Source: Tethya wilhelma (lineage: Eukaryota > Porifera > Demospongiae > Tethyida > Tethyidae). From it: a stretch of 64,000 bases of DNA. The translations under genes were made by a program, and so were the position numbers. Shown here one piece after another: positions 12,762-21,554 of this stretch (its first letter is position 1; every line of letters starts with the position of its first letter). The stretch spans positions 4,929,019 through 4,993,018 of the forward strand of contig CAXIPT010000008.1 of assembly GCA_964030475.1 (NCBI GenBank), given 5' to 3'. The notes below the pieces were generated by a model. The model worked only from the letters and a program-made list of their open reading frames with translations. It ran no database searches and was not told where the DNA came from.

Positions 12762-14654
12762 TTAGTATTTGTAAACTTTGCCTGTAGGATTCTCGGCTAC
12801 ATAAACAAATCCATCTTTGTCTAGTGTCACACCAATAATGCCACTATAGAATATGATGGAATGGACTAGCTTGCCTTGAGGATCAAAGATACAGAGAGAG
12901 TTGCCACTATAGTCTCCAACCAGACAGTAATCATTATCATCTACTGCTACATCGTAAGGTCCTTGTAGATGACCACTGCCATATTCTCTGAGGAGAGCAC
13001 CATTTGGAGTGAACACTTTGATGTCCTTTGAACCACTATATGAAACAACATGGATGTTATTGCATTTGTCAACAGCTAAGCCTCTTGGTGCTGATAACTG
13101 GCCAGCTCCAATAGTGCAGGAAAGTGCGCCATCAGGGTTGAATGCTTGAACACGATTGTTGTTATAATCAGCAACATAAATCACACCACTTGAACTCGCT
13201 GCACATTCCCATGCATTGCTGCTTAGTTGACCATTTCCAAACGTTAACAACAGCTCTCCAGTCATAGTCAATTTTTTCACAGTACCTGCAATTTGTTCCA
13301 CAATGAAGACTGTGTCTCTAGTGATAGCTACACCTAGTGGGTTCCTGATGGTCACTCCATTGTGTTGCTGTCCAAACGTAGCTTTCTGTTGGCCATTCTT
13401 GTCAAACACATTGATCGATTTACTACTGTAGTTTGGGATGACTATGTCTCCATTATCATGTACAGCGATGTAATATAGACCACTGGAAGAAATGATCATC
13501 ATTGGTTCTTTTAAAGTTGTGTAGTCTCTTGGTGAAGGCTTATCTTTAACAGAACCAAACTCCTTGACTTCATTCTTCAATGCTTTGGTGTCCATAGTTA
13601 ACTCAATTGAACTGTCTCCTCTCAGTTTGAGAGATGTCTTGTCAAACTGCTGAGTCAGCTCCTGAACCCTAGTCTGGAGGGTGGTGACAACTGATAAGAG
13701 CTCAGTGTCATTGTAACTCTCCTGGACTTCAGCCACAACACCAGTGCAGGCCACCATCTGCTCTTTGAGTGAGCTCAGCTCTTCCAGTTGGATGGTGAGA
13801 CTGGTCTCTTTAGCTGTGGAGATCTCTGAACTCTTTGCTAGCAGAGCCTTTTCTCTCTTGTCCAATTCCTTCCTCATTTCTTTGAAGGCTTTACGGATTT
13901 TGTCATCCACAGCTTCTTTGGATGTTTTCAGCTTCTTCTTTGTCTCCCTTCCCCTAGCCAGTGTCTCTTCCAGCTTAGCAATGGAGTCAGGCATGGTTAG
14001 GATACTTTTCTTAATTTCTTCTTTTTTCTTCTGTGATAGATCAGCCAGCTCCTGAAACTTATGTCCATGATGTTGGATCAGTGCACACTGGACACATACA
14101 AGTTCATTACAGCCAGTACAGAAGAATTCCACATGCTTCTTGGGATGTTGTGAACATGTAATAGGAGGCTGGGGGACATGCTCCTTGAGAATACTCCTAA
14201 CTGCTTTAGTTTCCTTCAATACAATTATTTTGTGGTTCAAGAATCGTGTGCATGAATGAATGTGTTCAGAGTGAGACTCTGTACACAGAAAGCTCTGACA
14301 TGTACAACAGAATGAGACAGTCTCAAGGGGAGGCTCTCTCCTACACTCATCACAGCTGGGAGGGGGCTCTGATTTGATTTGGGCCTCGTATTTTGAGATG
14401 GTGGCTTCATAGCTGAGTCGGACATTTCGAGGGAATACCTCCACTCCCTTCAGAGGGAGAGGGGTGGTGCTGTAACACGTGGGACAGCGGACAGTCTTCT
14501 TTGAGCCAGTCTGGATGACCAGTTGTCCTACACAGCTCTTACAAAAGGAGTGGAGACAAGGGAGCATTCTTGGATCATCATAATGCTTCAGGCACTTCTT
14601 ACATTTCACTGCACATGTTGAAGTGGAATCTCTGGTTGTTTCACGTGCTGCCAT
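12762..14654 (-). CDS. TRIM-NHL protein (RING, B-boxes, coiled coil, NHL propeller), single exon
   Basis: Predicted RING-type E3 ubiquitin ligase of the TRIM-NHL group, 630 residues, uninterrupted by introns. I chose the ATG giving MAARETTRD; the frame stays open for a few codons upstream without another ATG. Domains in order: RING about residues 14-60 (CKKC, CLHSFCKSC, CPTC, a C3HC4 pattern), first B-box about 95-145 (CDECRR, FCCTCQSFLC), second B-box about 165-205 (CSQHPKKHVEFFCTGC, CVQC, HHGH), Lys/Glu-rich coiled coil about 210-340, then NHL repeats from about 380 to the end (NPLGVAITRD, APRGLAVDKCNNIHVV, GPYDVAVDDNDYCLVGDY). The architecture resembles TRIM2/3/32/71, but I see no filamin-type Ig domain between coiled coil and NHL, so TRIM56/TRIM32-like or a lineage-specific member is possible. 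The lack of introns among intron-rich neighbours suggests origin by retroposition or an expanded intronless family. Confidence 0.92.
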   Translation of the reverse strand: MAARETTRDSTSTCAVKCKKCLKHYDDPRMLPCLHSFCKSCVGQLVIQTGSKKTVRCPTCYSTTPLPLKGVEVFPRNVRLSYEATISKYEAQIKSEPPPSCDECRREPPLETVSFCCTCQSFLCTESHSEHIHSCTRFLNHKIIVLKETKAVRSILKEHVPQPPITCSQHPKKHVEFFCTGCNELVCVQCALIQHHGHKFQELADLSQKKKEEIKKSILTMPDSIAKLEETLARGRETKKKLKTSKEAVDDKIRKAFKEMRKELDKREKALLAKSSEISTAKETSLTIQLEELSSLKEQMVACTGVVAEVQESYNDTELLSVVTTLQTRVQELTQQFDKTSLKLRGDSSIELTMDTKALKNEVKEFGSVKDKPSPRDYTTLKEPMMIISSSGLYYIAVHDNGDIVIPNYSSKSINVFDKNGQQKATFGQQHNGVTIRNPLGVAITRDTVFIVEQIAGTVKKLTMTGELLLTFGNGQLSSNAWECAASSSGVIYVADYNNNRVQAFNPDGALSCTIGAGQLSAPRGLAVDKCNNIHVVSYSGSKDIKVFTPNGALLREYGSGHLQGPYDVAVDDNDYCLVGDYSGNSLCIFDPQGKLVHSIIFYSGIIGVTLDKDGFVYVAENPTGKVYKY

Positions 14655-14880
14655 TATATCTATAGTGAAAAGCAAACCAGCATACTGTAGTTATCCAAGT
14701 TTTTGTTAGTTGCTACGTCTTTATCAGCTATTATAACTCACCTTATTGTAAATAGGTGGGTTTCCTCAGTTTCTGTTGTTCACCATAAAGTGGGCGTGAA
14801 CCGTTACTAGATACGCCCACTTATAGTTTGTCACGTGTTTATGTGGTGCAGCTCAGCGCAGTCAGATCTCTCAGCTGATC
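14655..14880. promoter_or_regulatory. 226-bp bidirectional promoter between TRIM-NHL and the secreted hydrolase
   Basis: Start codons of two divergent single-exon genes are only 226 bp apart. A CACGTG E-box lies near 14833 (TGTCACGTGTTTATG), and GTGGGCGTGAACC and ACGCCCAC GC-box-like sequences lie near 14790-14820. Core promoter elements are not otherwise identifiable. Confidence 0.5.
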
Positions 14881-16449
14881 ATGAATTCTGCAGTGGCTCT
14901 CTGGCACTTGGCTCTGTTAGCAACTACTGCACAACCATCATTCACCTTGGGAAAATCTGAAGAAGACATTATTTTGAAACCACTCAAAACAGGCAAAGAA
15001 AATGTTGCAATGATCATCATCCCAGCTCCCCAGGTGAAACCAACCCAGTATGTTCCTCTTGCAAGTGCCCTCCAAGATGCCTCGTCTGCGGACTACTCCC
15101 TCTGGGTGGGGATAGCTCACTTTGAAGAAGACATTGTCCTCAAGTCCACCATTGCCAGTGGAATCGATCGCATCCTCACTGCAATGATGTCTGAGGGAAT
15201 GGCAAGCACTTCAAAGCTGTTCCTTGCAGCTCACTCCTCTATCTCAAGTGGTCCAGTTCTTCAGGAGTATCTGACAACAAACACATCGCTAGCTGAAGGA
15301 CAGATCCTCATGGGAGCGTTCCTTCAACGAAAGTATCGTGATTCGCAGTACCCCATTCAAACTCTGATGGTCAGTGGGGAGTTGGATGGAGTGAGCCGTG
15401 TGACTAGAATGATGGAGGAATATTATCATCGCATCCTTCATGACAACACAGTTGCCACACGGTTCCCGGTGATTGTAGTGCCTGGAATGAACCACTTTCA
15501 GTTCGCAGTTGGCGACCCGCCGAAGCAGGTGAGAGAGTTTGATCTACGATCCGAAATTCCTGATTCGGAAGCTCAAAATCTGATCGCAAAAATCATCACA
15601 AGTTTTATCGGAGTGGTTCTACAAAAGAGTGACTCTCTCTCTACACTCACAAGCGAAATAGCAATCACTGGAAAACTGCTCCAGCCATTGATCGATGCGT
15701 ACCAGCTCGAAGGTGCTTATTGGATGAAAAAGCCTTGCAATGACGATCCACCCTCCTCTGCCTGTCAGCGAGGATCTGGCTGGACAGAGATAGCAATGGT
15801 GTCCATGGCACAACAAGAGATCATCCAGGTAAACGATATGGACGAATTCCATCCTGCAGCTCAGCTCTTTCCGACATTTCACCATCCCGATATCCTCAGC
15901 AATTGTTCTGCTCCCACTGCCAGCTGTACTGTGAAGCTACTATCAGTGAGTGAGAATATTTACGAAGATGATAAGCCTGATTCGGGTCTACTTCCAACCT
16001 CAGCTAAAGAAATCCGTGCTAAGCTCAAATCGCGTCAATCAGTGATGCTAGCAGCTGGTTACAAGAACGTTGATTTCAACAAATCTGACGCAGGCTCGCG
16101 ATGTAGGACAATCAACCAACAGGCATATGAATGGGCTCTGAATCACTCTAACCCAAAGACAGTGTCGAGGCACAGAGGCTTTGGTGTACCACTTGTGATG
16201 GGCCAAGATGAAGGTTGTTTGGAAAATGGAGGCATCTGGATCTACAAGCCCATGAGCTACAAGTACTCCACTAACTCAACAGGTGGACAGGTGCTAGTGC
16301 TGAGCTCGGTCCAGTTGAAAACTCCAGTGGACTATTTGATCGGAATTTTTGCCGGGATACACTACTGCAAGCTCCTATCCCCAGCCAGAGCAATGGAGTG
16401 GATTTATGTGGACAGTTTGAGAGCTCACTACTCATTGGGCTCAGTTTAG
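14881..16449 (+). CDS. Secreted alpha/beta-hydrolase-like protein with an unidentified C-terminal half, single exon
   Basis: 522 residues without introns. Residues 1-23 form a signal peptide (MNSAVALWHLALLATTAQPS). Residues ~35-240 look like an alpha/beta hydrolase of chlorophyllase/dienelactone-hydrolase type: beta-strand VAMIIIPAP, a nucleophile-elbow-like FLAAHSSISSG (Ser in the H-S-S-I-S context, less canonical than G-x-S-x-G), a possible acid in MVSGELDG, and a possible catalytic His in VPGMNHFQFAV. Residues ~265-522 form a second module with Cys pairs (PCNDDPPSSACQRGSG, NCSAPTASC, SRCRTINQQAYEWAL, CLENGGIWIYKP) that I do not recognise. Secretion or ER-lumen residence is inferred from the signal peptide and cysteines. 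Substrate unknown. It sits in a tail-to-tail pair with NUDT19 (130 bp between stops). Confidence 0.7.
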   Translation: MNSAVALWHLALLATTAQPSFTLGKSEEDIILKPLKTGKENVAMIIIPAPQVKPTQYVPLASALQDASSADYSLWVGIAHFEEDIVLKSTIASGIDRILTAMMSEGMASTSKLFLAAHSSISSGPVLQEYLTTNTSLAEGQILMGAFLQRKYRDSQYPIQTLMVSGELDGVSRVTRMMEEYYHRILHDNTVATRFPVIVVPGMNHFQFAVGDPPKQVREFDLRSEIPDSEAQNLIAKIITSFIGVVLQKSDSLSTLTSEIAITGKLLQPLIDAYQLEGAYWMKKPCNDDPPSSACQRGSGWTEIAMVSMAQQEIIQVNDMDEFHPAAQLFPTFHHPDILSNCSAPTASCTVKLLSVSENIYEDDKPDSGLLPTSAKEIRAKLKSRQSVMLAAGYKNVDFNKSDAGSRCRTINQQAYEWALNHSNPKTVSRHRGFGVPLVMGQDEGCLENGGIWIYKPMSYKYSTNSTGGQVLVLSSVQLKTPVDYLIGIFAGIHYCKLLSPARAMEWIYVDSLRAHYSLGSV

Positions 16450-16579
16450 AGCGTGGACAAATATGGTGATCAAATATAATATCATTGTTTGTACTCAAGG
16501 CAAATGTTAAATAAACTATTGTGCACTTTACAATATATTTATTGCATAGCGTAAAAATAGACCTATTTCATGTGACTGA

Positions 16580-16887
16580 CTAAAGCTTACTTCTCTTCCT
16601 GTCCACCTGGTCGCTATATCTCCTAATGTATTCTGCTATTGTTTGTGGTACCTTAGAGTCTAAGAAATGATAGTTGCCTGGTCCGTGGAACTCCATTCTA
16701 GAGATGTTGTCTGAGAGTTCTCTTAGTTCTTGAGCTGTGTGAGAGGGGATTTCCAACTCATGGCTAGTCTTGTCGGTGAGAAGGAGAGGGATCTTGTCGC
16801 GAAGATGAGCAGCTCTTGGGTGTTGGACTTTGGTGGTGAAATCTTCTGAACCTTCTAGCGGATAAAGGTCATCTTCTTCTCGTACAG

Positions 16888-16925
<38 letters not shown>

Positions 16926-18367
16926 CAGAATGAGAACACTTCTTGCAGATGTTAACATTGCTTTGGCCAGATACTTACTACCATTGCCTTGTCCTTGGTA
17001 ATCATCCTAGAGGAGAGCTTCCTGACGGTATTGGAGCAGTTGGCAAGAGCATATGAATGGAGGCAGGGAGTACTGGGAAACCTAGAGTAAAATATGCAAA
17101 AGAGAGCAGGATAGCATTTTGGTCATGATTAGTGAACAGTCAGCTTACAATTGCATTTCTCTGATCTCGGCAAACTGTGGAGGTGCTATAATCACTTCAC
17201 CAGAGACAAACAACTCCTCAGCACGGCCTGGACTGATCCACTGCAGGGAGAAGAAGGTTAAAGGGTTAAAGCCAGCTTGGAAAACTTTTCATGAGAAACA
17301 CTCAGAAAGTGATTTACCGACCTTCACACATGATGTCTCGCCCACATTAGGTGAGGCAGGAGGTCTGTTCTCCACAAAGCACATGTAGAACACTGTATCG
17401 TAGCGTCTCCTGTGATTGCGAGGAGTCAGCCAATCAGACCACTCCACCAGAGACCAGATATCAGGAACACACTGGAGCTCACTGTGTGTGTGTAAATGGG
17501 GGAGGGGGGAATAGATAGGTAATAAAAATGTGTTGGAATCACACAAATCGTCTCGGTCCTTACCTACCTACACATGTTGATAAACTCGTGAGCATCACTA
17601 GACACCTTCTTCCTCCACTCCTCCCTCACCCCCTCTGACAGCACCTTGACAGTTGGACTGAAGCTACCAGGATAGAGGTTTACACTGGACGCCACACTCT
17701 CTCTGTCCCTGGCCAAGAGGACCCCTGTCTCCTCAAACATCTCCCTAATGGCACAGATCCTGAAGGCCACCTCGCCCACCATCGGACCAGTGCTGGGTAC
17801 AGTACCATAGAGAGGCAGTGGGGGTTGGTGGGGCTCTCTCAGGGAGAGAATGGAAGAGAAAGGGTGGGTTGTTGAAGAGGAGGAGGAGAAGAGGTCGAAC
17901 CATCTACGAGAGTAGTCTGCCTTGTCAATGACTCCACCAGGGAACACATACATGTTGGCCTGTGGGGTTGAGAGTTGGACAATGGAGTGGCAGATAAATA
18001 ACGGCACATTGTGTCTGTCTGTCTGTTACTGGTATCAGTGTCTGTCATCTTTTGTTGGACCCTCCCACACAACACATACGTCAAACCACAAGTTACGTGC
18101 ATGTTTAATGGTTTAATACATAGAAACTGAGCATTCTGTGTTTGCCTTTCATACCATAAATCCTGACTTGGCGTGCCTCTGCACAAACAGTATCTCAGCC
18201 AAGTTGTCCTTTGACCCTTGTGGGGCTGAAGTTGCTTCCAAACAGTTTGGTAGGCTATCGTTGAATCTTGCGCCAGCTCGAACGCTATTGGTGTACCTGA
18301 ATGGTCCATTGAGCAGTATCACACAGGCTGAATTCCTCCATGCTGTCCGTATTCCAGCTGCTTGCAT
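16580..18367 (-). CDS. NUDT19: NUDT19-type peroxisomal CoA diphosphatase
   Basis: Nudix hydrolase expected to cleave CoA and acyl-CoAs to acyl-phosphopantetheine and 3',5'-ADP. Six exons give 422 residues in consistent phase: 18155-18367, 17568-17959, 17322-17481, 17149-17240, 16979-17081 and 16580-16888. The N-terminal strand (ACVILLNGPF, EILFVQRHAKSGFM) leads into MYVFPGGVIDKAD. After the long insertion typical of NUDT19 comes the Nudix box core AFRICAIREMFEETGVLL, with the REMFEETG metal-binding signature intact. Downstream NUDT19 hallmarks are WSDWLTPRNHRRRYDTVFYM and ELFVSGEVIIAPPQFAEIRE. The protein ends in RKRSKL, a canonical PTS1 tripeptide SKL, so a peroxisomal location is strongly indicated. 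The donor closing exon 3 (AAG/GTCGGT) is weak. It shares a 181-bp promoter with the divergent EEP gene. Confidence 0.93.
16891..16922. repeat. (GT)n microsatellite at a NUDT19 splice acceptor
   Basis: The run, read as (CA)n on the coding strand, directly abuts the acceptor CACAG/TCT of the last NUDT19 exon and so replaces the usual polypyrimidine tract. Confidence 0.85.
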
Positions 18368-18447
18368 CTTGTCAGCTCAGTGTGGGAGTTGTCTGACAAC
18401 CTAAAGATGGAACGGATCGTCACAATAAAAAAGCACGCGCATTAATG

Positions 18448-18461
18448 TTGCGCATGCGCAG
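18448..18461. promoter_or_regulatory. NRF1-like palindrome in a bidirectional promoter
   Basis: The sequence TTGCGCATGCGCAG matches the palindromic NRF1 consensus (YGCGCATGCGCR). It lies in the 181-bp gap between the divergent NUDT19 (start 18367) and EEP (start 18549) genes, about 90 bp from each start codon. NRF1 sites are typical of bidirectional TATA-less promoters in animals. Binding is inferred. Confidence 0.6.
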
Positions 18462-18548
18462 TACAACGCCCACTCAAATGCTTGAGTATTTAGATGCAGA
18501 AATTCAAAGTCTCACAAAACACTCATTTCAAGTCCTTGAGGAGAACTA

Positions 18549-20670
18549 ATGATGGCATCCACTGGATCTATGTGTGCTGTGGTCATCCTGCTTCTCACAG
18601 TGGCTGCTCCAGCTGTTCACGGCTGGTGGAGTCCCAGGACAAAGAAGACCTCCCTAGCTACCTTCAATGCAGCACTGGTCCCTTTCTACCCCGAACTGGA
18701 GGCAAGAGCCACTCTTCTCGCCGAGGAGGTTAGTTTATAGTTAATGTTGATCACATCTGAACTGCTTTGCATGCTGCAATGGATCCTTGTTACTAATGTA
18801 CACAGGCTTACATCTAAAAGCTTAAAATTTATTTTGTCAATGCCAGAAATTTTGCTCAGAGTGATTTGATGTTTTTTTCCTCTATTTTCAGCTCAAGAAA
18901 AGTAAAGTGGACATCTGGTGTTTGGAGGAGGTCTGGTATGCTGATGTACAGAGAGCACTGTATGATGAAGTCAAGGAGAACTACAAGTATGCTCTGAGTG
19001 CAATAAACCTGACAGACTACTCCGATGATGGCTCTGCAGCTTGTAGCTCAACCGCTACTGCTGCAGTGGAGGCCTGCATCAATCAGAGCAACTGTGAACA
19101 AACCTACAACAGCACCAGAGAAATAAGTGTTTGTATCACTCTAAGGTAAGCAATACATTAGCATTGTTTTATGTATGAAGAATTCATGTACATAATACAT
19201 TAACAGTGTAAGATTAATGGATTAATTTTGTTGATACGCACACACTCTCTTTCTTTCTCTCCCGCTCTCTCAGTTGTGCATCTGTCATCTCTGCTCTACC
19301 TGATGCTTGTCGGGATTGTGTGACAGTCAAACTGGTCGCTGGTATTCAGTCGGTGCTCACATGTGCCACTACTGAGAAGGCCAGTCGCTATGAGACCACC
19401 TATGGACTCATGATCCTGAGCAAGGAGGAGCTCCTGGACACCAAATATGGTGGCATCACAGACAAGAGCCAGTTCAGGGGATACCTTAAAGCAACTGTGA
19501 GTTGATCAGCAGAAACTGATGTAAAATATATTTTCAAAACTTTTGATATATGCTTCTTATAAATTTAAATATTTGCCTTGAAAGACCACTCTGATATCTA
19601 GCTCTTTGACACTCAGGTTGAGGATGTAGGTGTCCTGATGTGTGTTCATTTGTCAAATTCCGTTACTTCTTCTCTTTATGGTAACCATATGTATAATGAT
19701 TCCTACCAACATAGACATGTTAAATATTAGTATAAACAAAACATTCTTTCTTTGTGTTCTTGCTCGTGAAATTGTGGATGTTTCTCTCACTATACAGTTG
19801 GTCCACCTTTGACCTCTCCCTTTCTGTACTCCTCCTATGCTGAGCAGCAGTACCAAGAGCTCTCTGTCATCACAAACCTCATGAAGGGAGCAGAGGAGCC
19901 CATCTTTCTTGGCGACTTCAACCACAGTCCTCTTGTGCCAGGAGGGGACATCTCTTCAGTCCTTCCCCTCCACTATGGGGTCATGGCTGCCAGCTCACTC
20001 GTCAGTCCTTATGTCGATGCCTGTGGTCTCTGCACCTGGTGCGGAGGTGGAGTGAACTATGTGGCAGCTGCTACGATCCCTGGAGACTTCATTCTCGATC
20101 ATATCTACATCTCTGCTGGGTCATGTGACCGAGTGACCAAAACAGAGGTGAATCTTTAATATGTGTCTACATGTGTTTTGCAAAAGAGTATTGTTATTGT
20201 CTTTGGTGAATGCTGGGCTGGCACATGCAACCATTGTGTGTTTGTGTGTAGTAAATGTCATGCATATTAATGTTTCATTCTATTGAAACGTTTGTCTTCT
20301 CAATTTGCCCATGTCTGCCCCCTCCTCCATTTATGCATGAGCAGCCCTGACTGTACCCCACATACAAGTTTTTTTTCTCAAACCATACAAATTATAGCAT
20401 ACCTTAGATTCTATATTATACACTTGCATCTTTTGATTACAGAGGCTCTTTGCGGGGAAAACTGTGCCTAGTTCAACGAGTCCCTCTGTCGATATCCCTC
20501 TCTCTGACCACTATGGTGTGATGGTTGAGCTGAAGGACTATCAACTCAACTGCTCCTGGAGCTGGAGCAGGCTGCTGTATGGCTACTTCTGCAAAGAAAC
20601 AAGCACCAAGTTTGAACCACTCTCCTCTCTCAACGTCTCGAGGCAGGAGCTGTGTGGATCAATGCAGTAA
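18549..20670 (+). CDS. Secreted endonuclease/exonuclease/phosphatase (EEP) superfamily protein
   Basis: Predicted secreted or lysosomal metal-dependent phosphoesterase; DNase-I-like nuclease or sphingomyelinase-like activity is possible. Six exons give 432 residues in consistent phase: 18549-18728, 18892-19145, 19274-19496, 19617-19680, 19798-20147 and 20443-20670. Translation can start at either of two adjacent ATGs. A signal peptide (GSMCAVVILLLTVAAPAVHG) is followed by NAALVPFYPELEAR and the metal-ligand strand VDIWCLEEVWYADVQ. A Cys-rich insert comes next (ACSSTATAAVEACINQSNC, SCASVISALPDACRDC). Then the EEP core motifs appear in order: IFLGDFNHSP (Asp-Asn catalytic pair), DFILDHIYIS, and LSDHYGVMVEL (the S-D-H motif). 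A short Cys-bearing tail follows. All expected catalytic motifs are present, so the enzyme is probably active. The Cys-rich insert and secretion differ from APE1-type nuclear enzymes. Confidence 0.87.
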
Positions 20671-21554
20671 ATGGACCAGACTAGTGAAGTTTGTTTGTCC
20701 TAAAGAGCAGCTATATATAGGTGATTGAGAATGTAATTTGTTTTTTTGTTGTTGTTGTTGTTTTTATTGATCATGTAATTGTGTTTCTTGTCTCAAAATT
20801 TGACTGATAGCATTCACTGAAAATTATTATATTAAAATTTTCTGTTCGATTGACAAAGACAATCCTAAACAGGACATCAGTAATGACTAAACAGAACGAT
20901 TGAGAGAGAGAGAGAGATGAAGTGTGTATCATATTATAAGCAAAGTTTTGTGTGTCCGTCCGTGTGTCACGGGAGTTCACCGGAAGTGCTCCGACCTCGA
21001 GCTAAAATGCTACTTTTTCTCTAGACTGTGGAGAATGCAAGCTATGAAAAGTATGCCTAGACAGCTAGCTTAGACAGTACTAGCCTAAGATAGAATCACA
21101 GGCGCTACAAGTATGGCTGACTATTTTTGAGATCGCTAACAAGGCTTACCAGTGGCATCCGTATCGGCCAAAGAAGCGTGATAGAGCAGCCAATCTTTTA
21201 CAAAAGTAGCGTAGCAAGGGGAGCCCTCCGCTTCTAGGAGTCTGCTTCTCTGTCGCTGTACACGAAACACAGCTAGCCAGATAACGAGTTTCTTTGCCAG
21301 CTGATTGCAAAAATGGCGGAAGTCGGAAAAGGGTCGTCTGTGACGTCACGTAGTGAGCTAAATATTTAAATTGCATTGCTGAGCTGTCCAATACAATGCA
21401 CACCTTTCACTGCCCAGTACTGTACAGATGCCTGTGCTTGCATGCATCTAGCAGTAAACATCAGTATATATACTTCATACACAAGCAAGGAGCGTGGCGA
21501 GCGAAGCGAGCCACACTCCTTGTATAAATTATGTAGGATGTTCATTTCCAAGTG
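20671..21554. other. Non-coding gap between convergent EEP and PPME1 genes
   Basis: 884 bp with no supported gene. It contains a (GTT)n run near 20745-20765, a short GA run near 20906 and a small hairpin at 21487-21521. ORFs here are short and have no recognisable content. Confidence 0.55.
21487..21521. repeat. Small hairpin with 12-bp arms
   Basis: AAGGAGCGTGGC and GCCACACTCCTT are inverted with one mismatch around the loop GAGCGAAGCGA. This could be a terminator-like or mobile-element remnant. Function unknown. Confidence 0.6.

Noticed and set aside
13744..14055. 103-residue Ser/Leu-rich ORF on the + strand
   Set aside because: Antisense shadow of the coiled-coil region of the TRIM-NHL gene.
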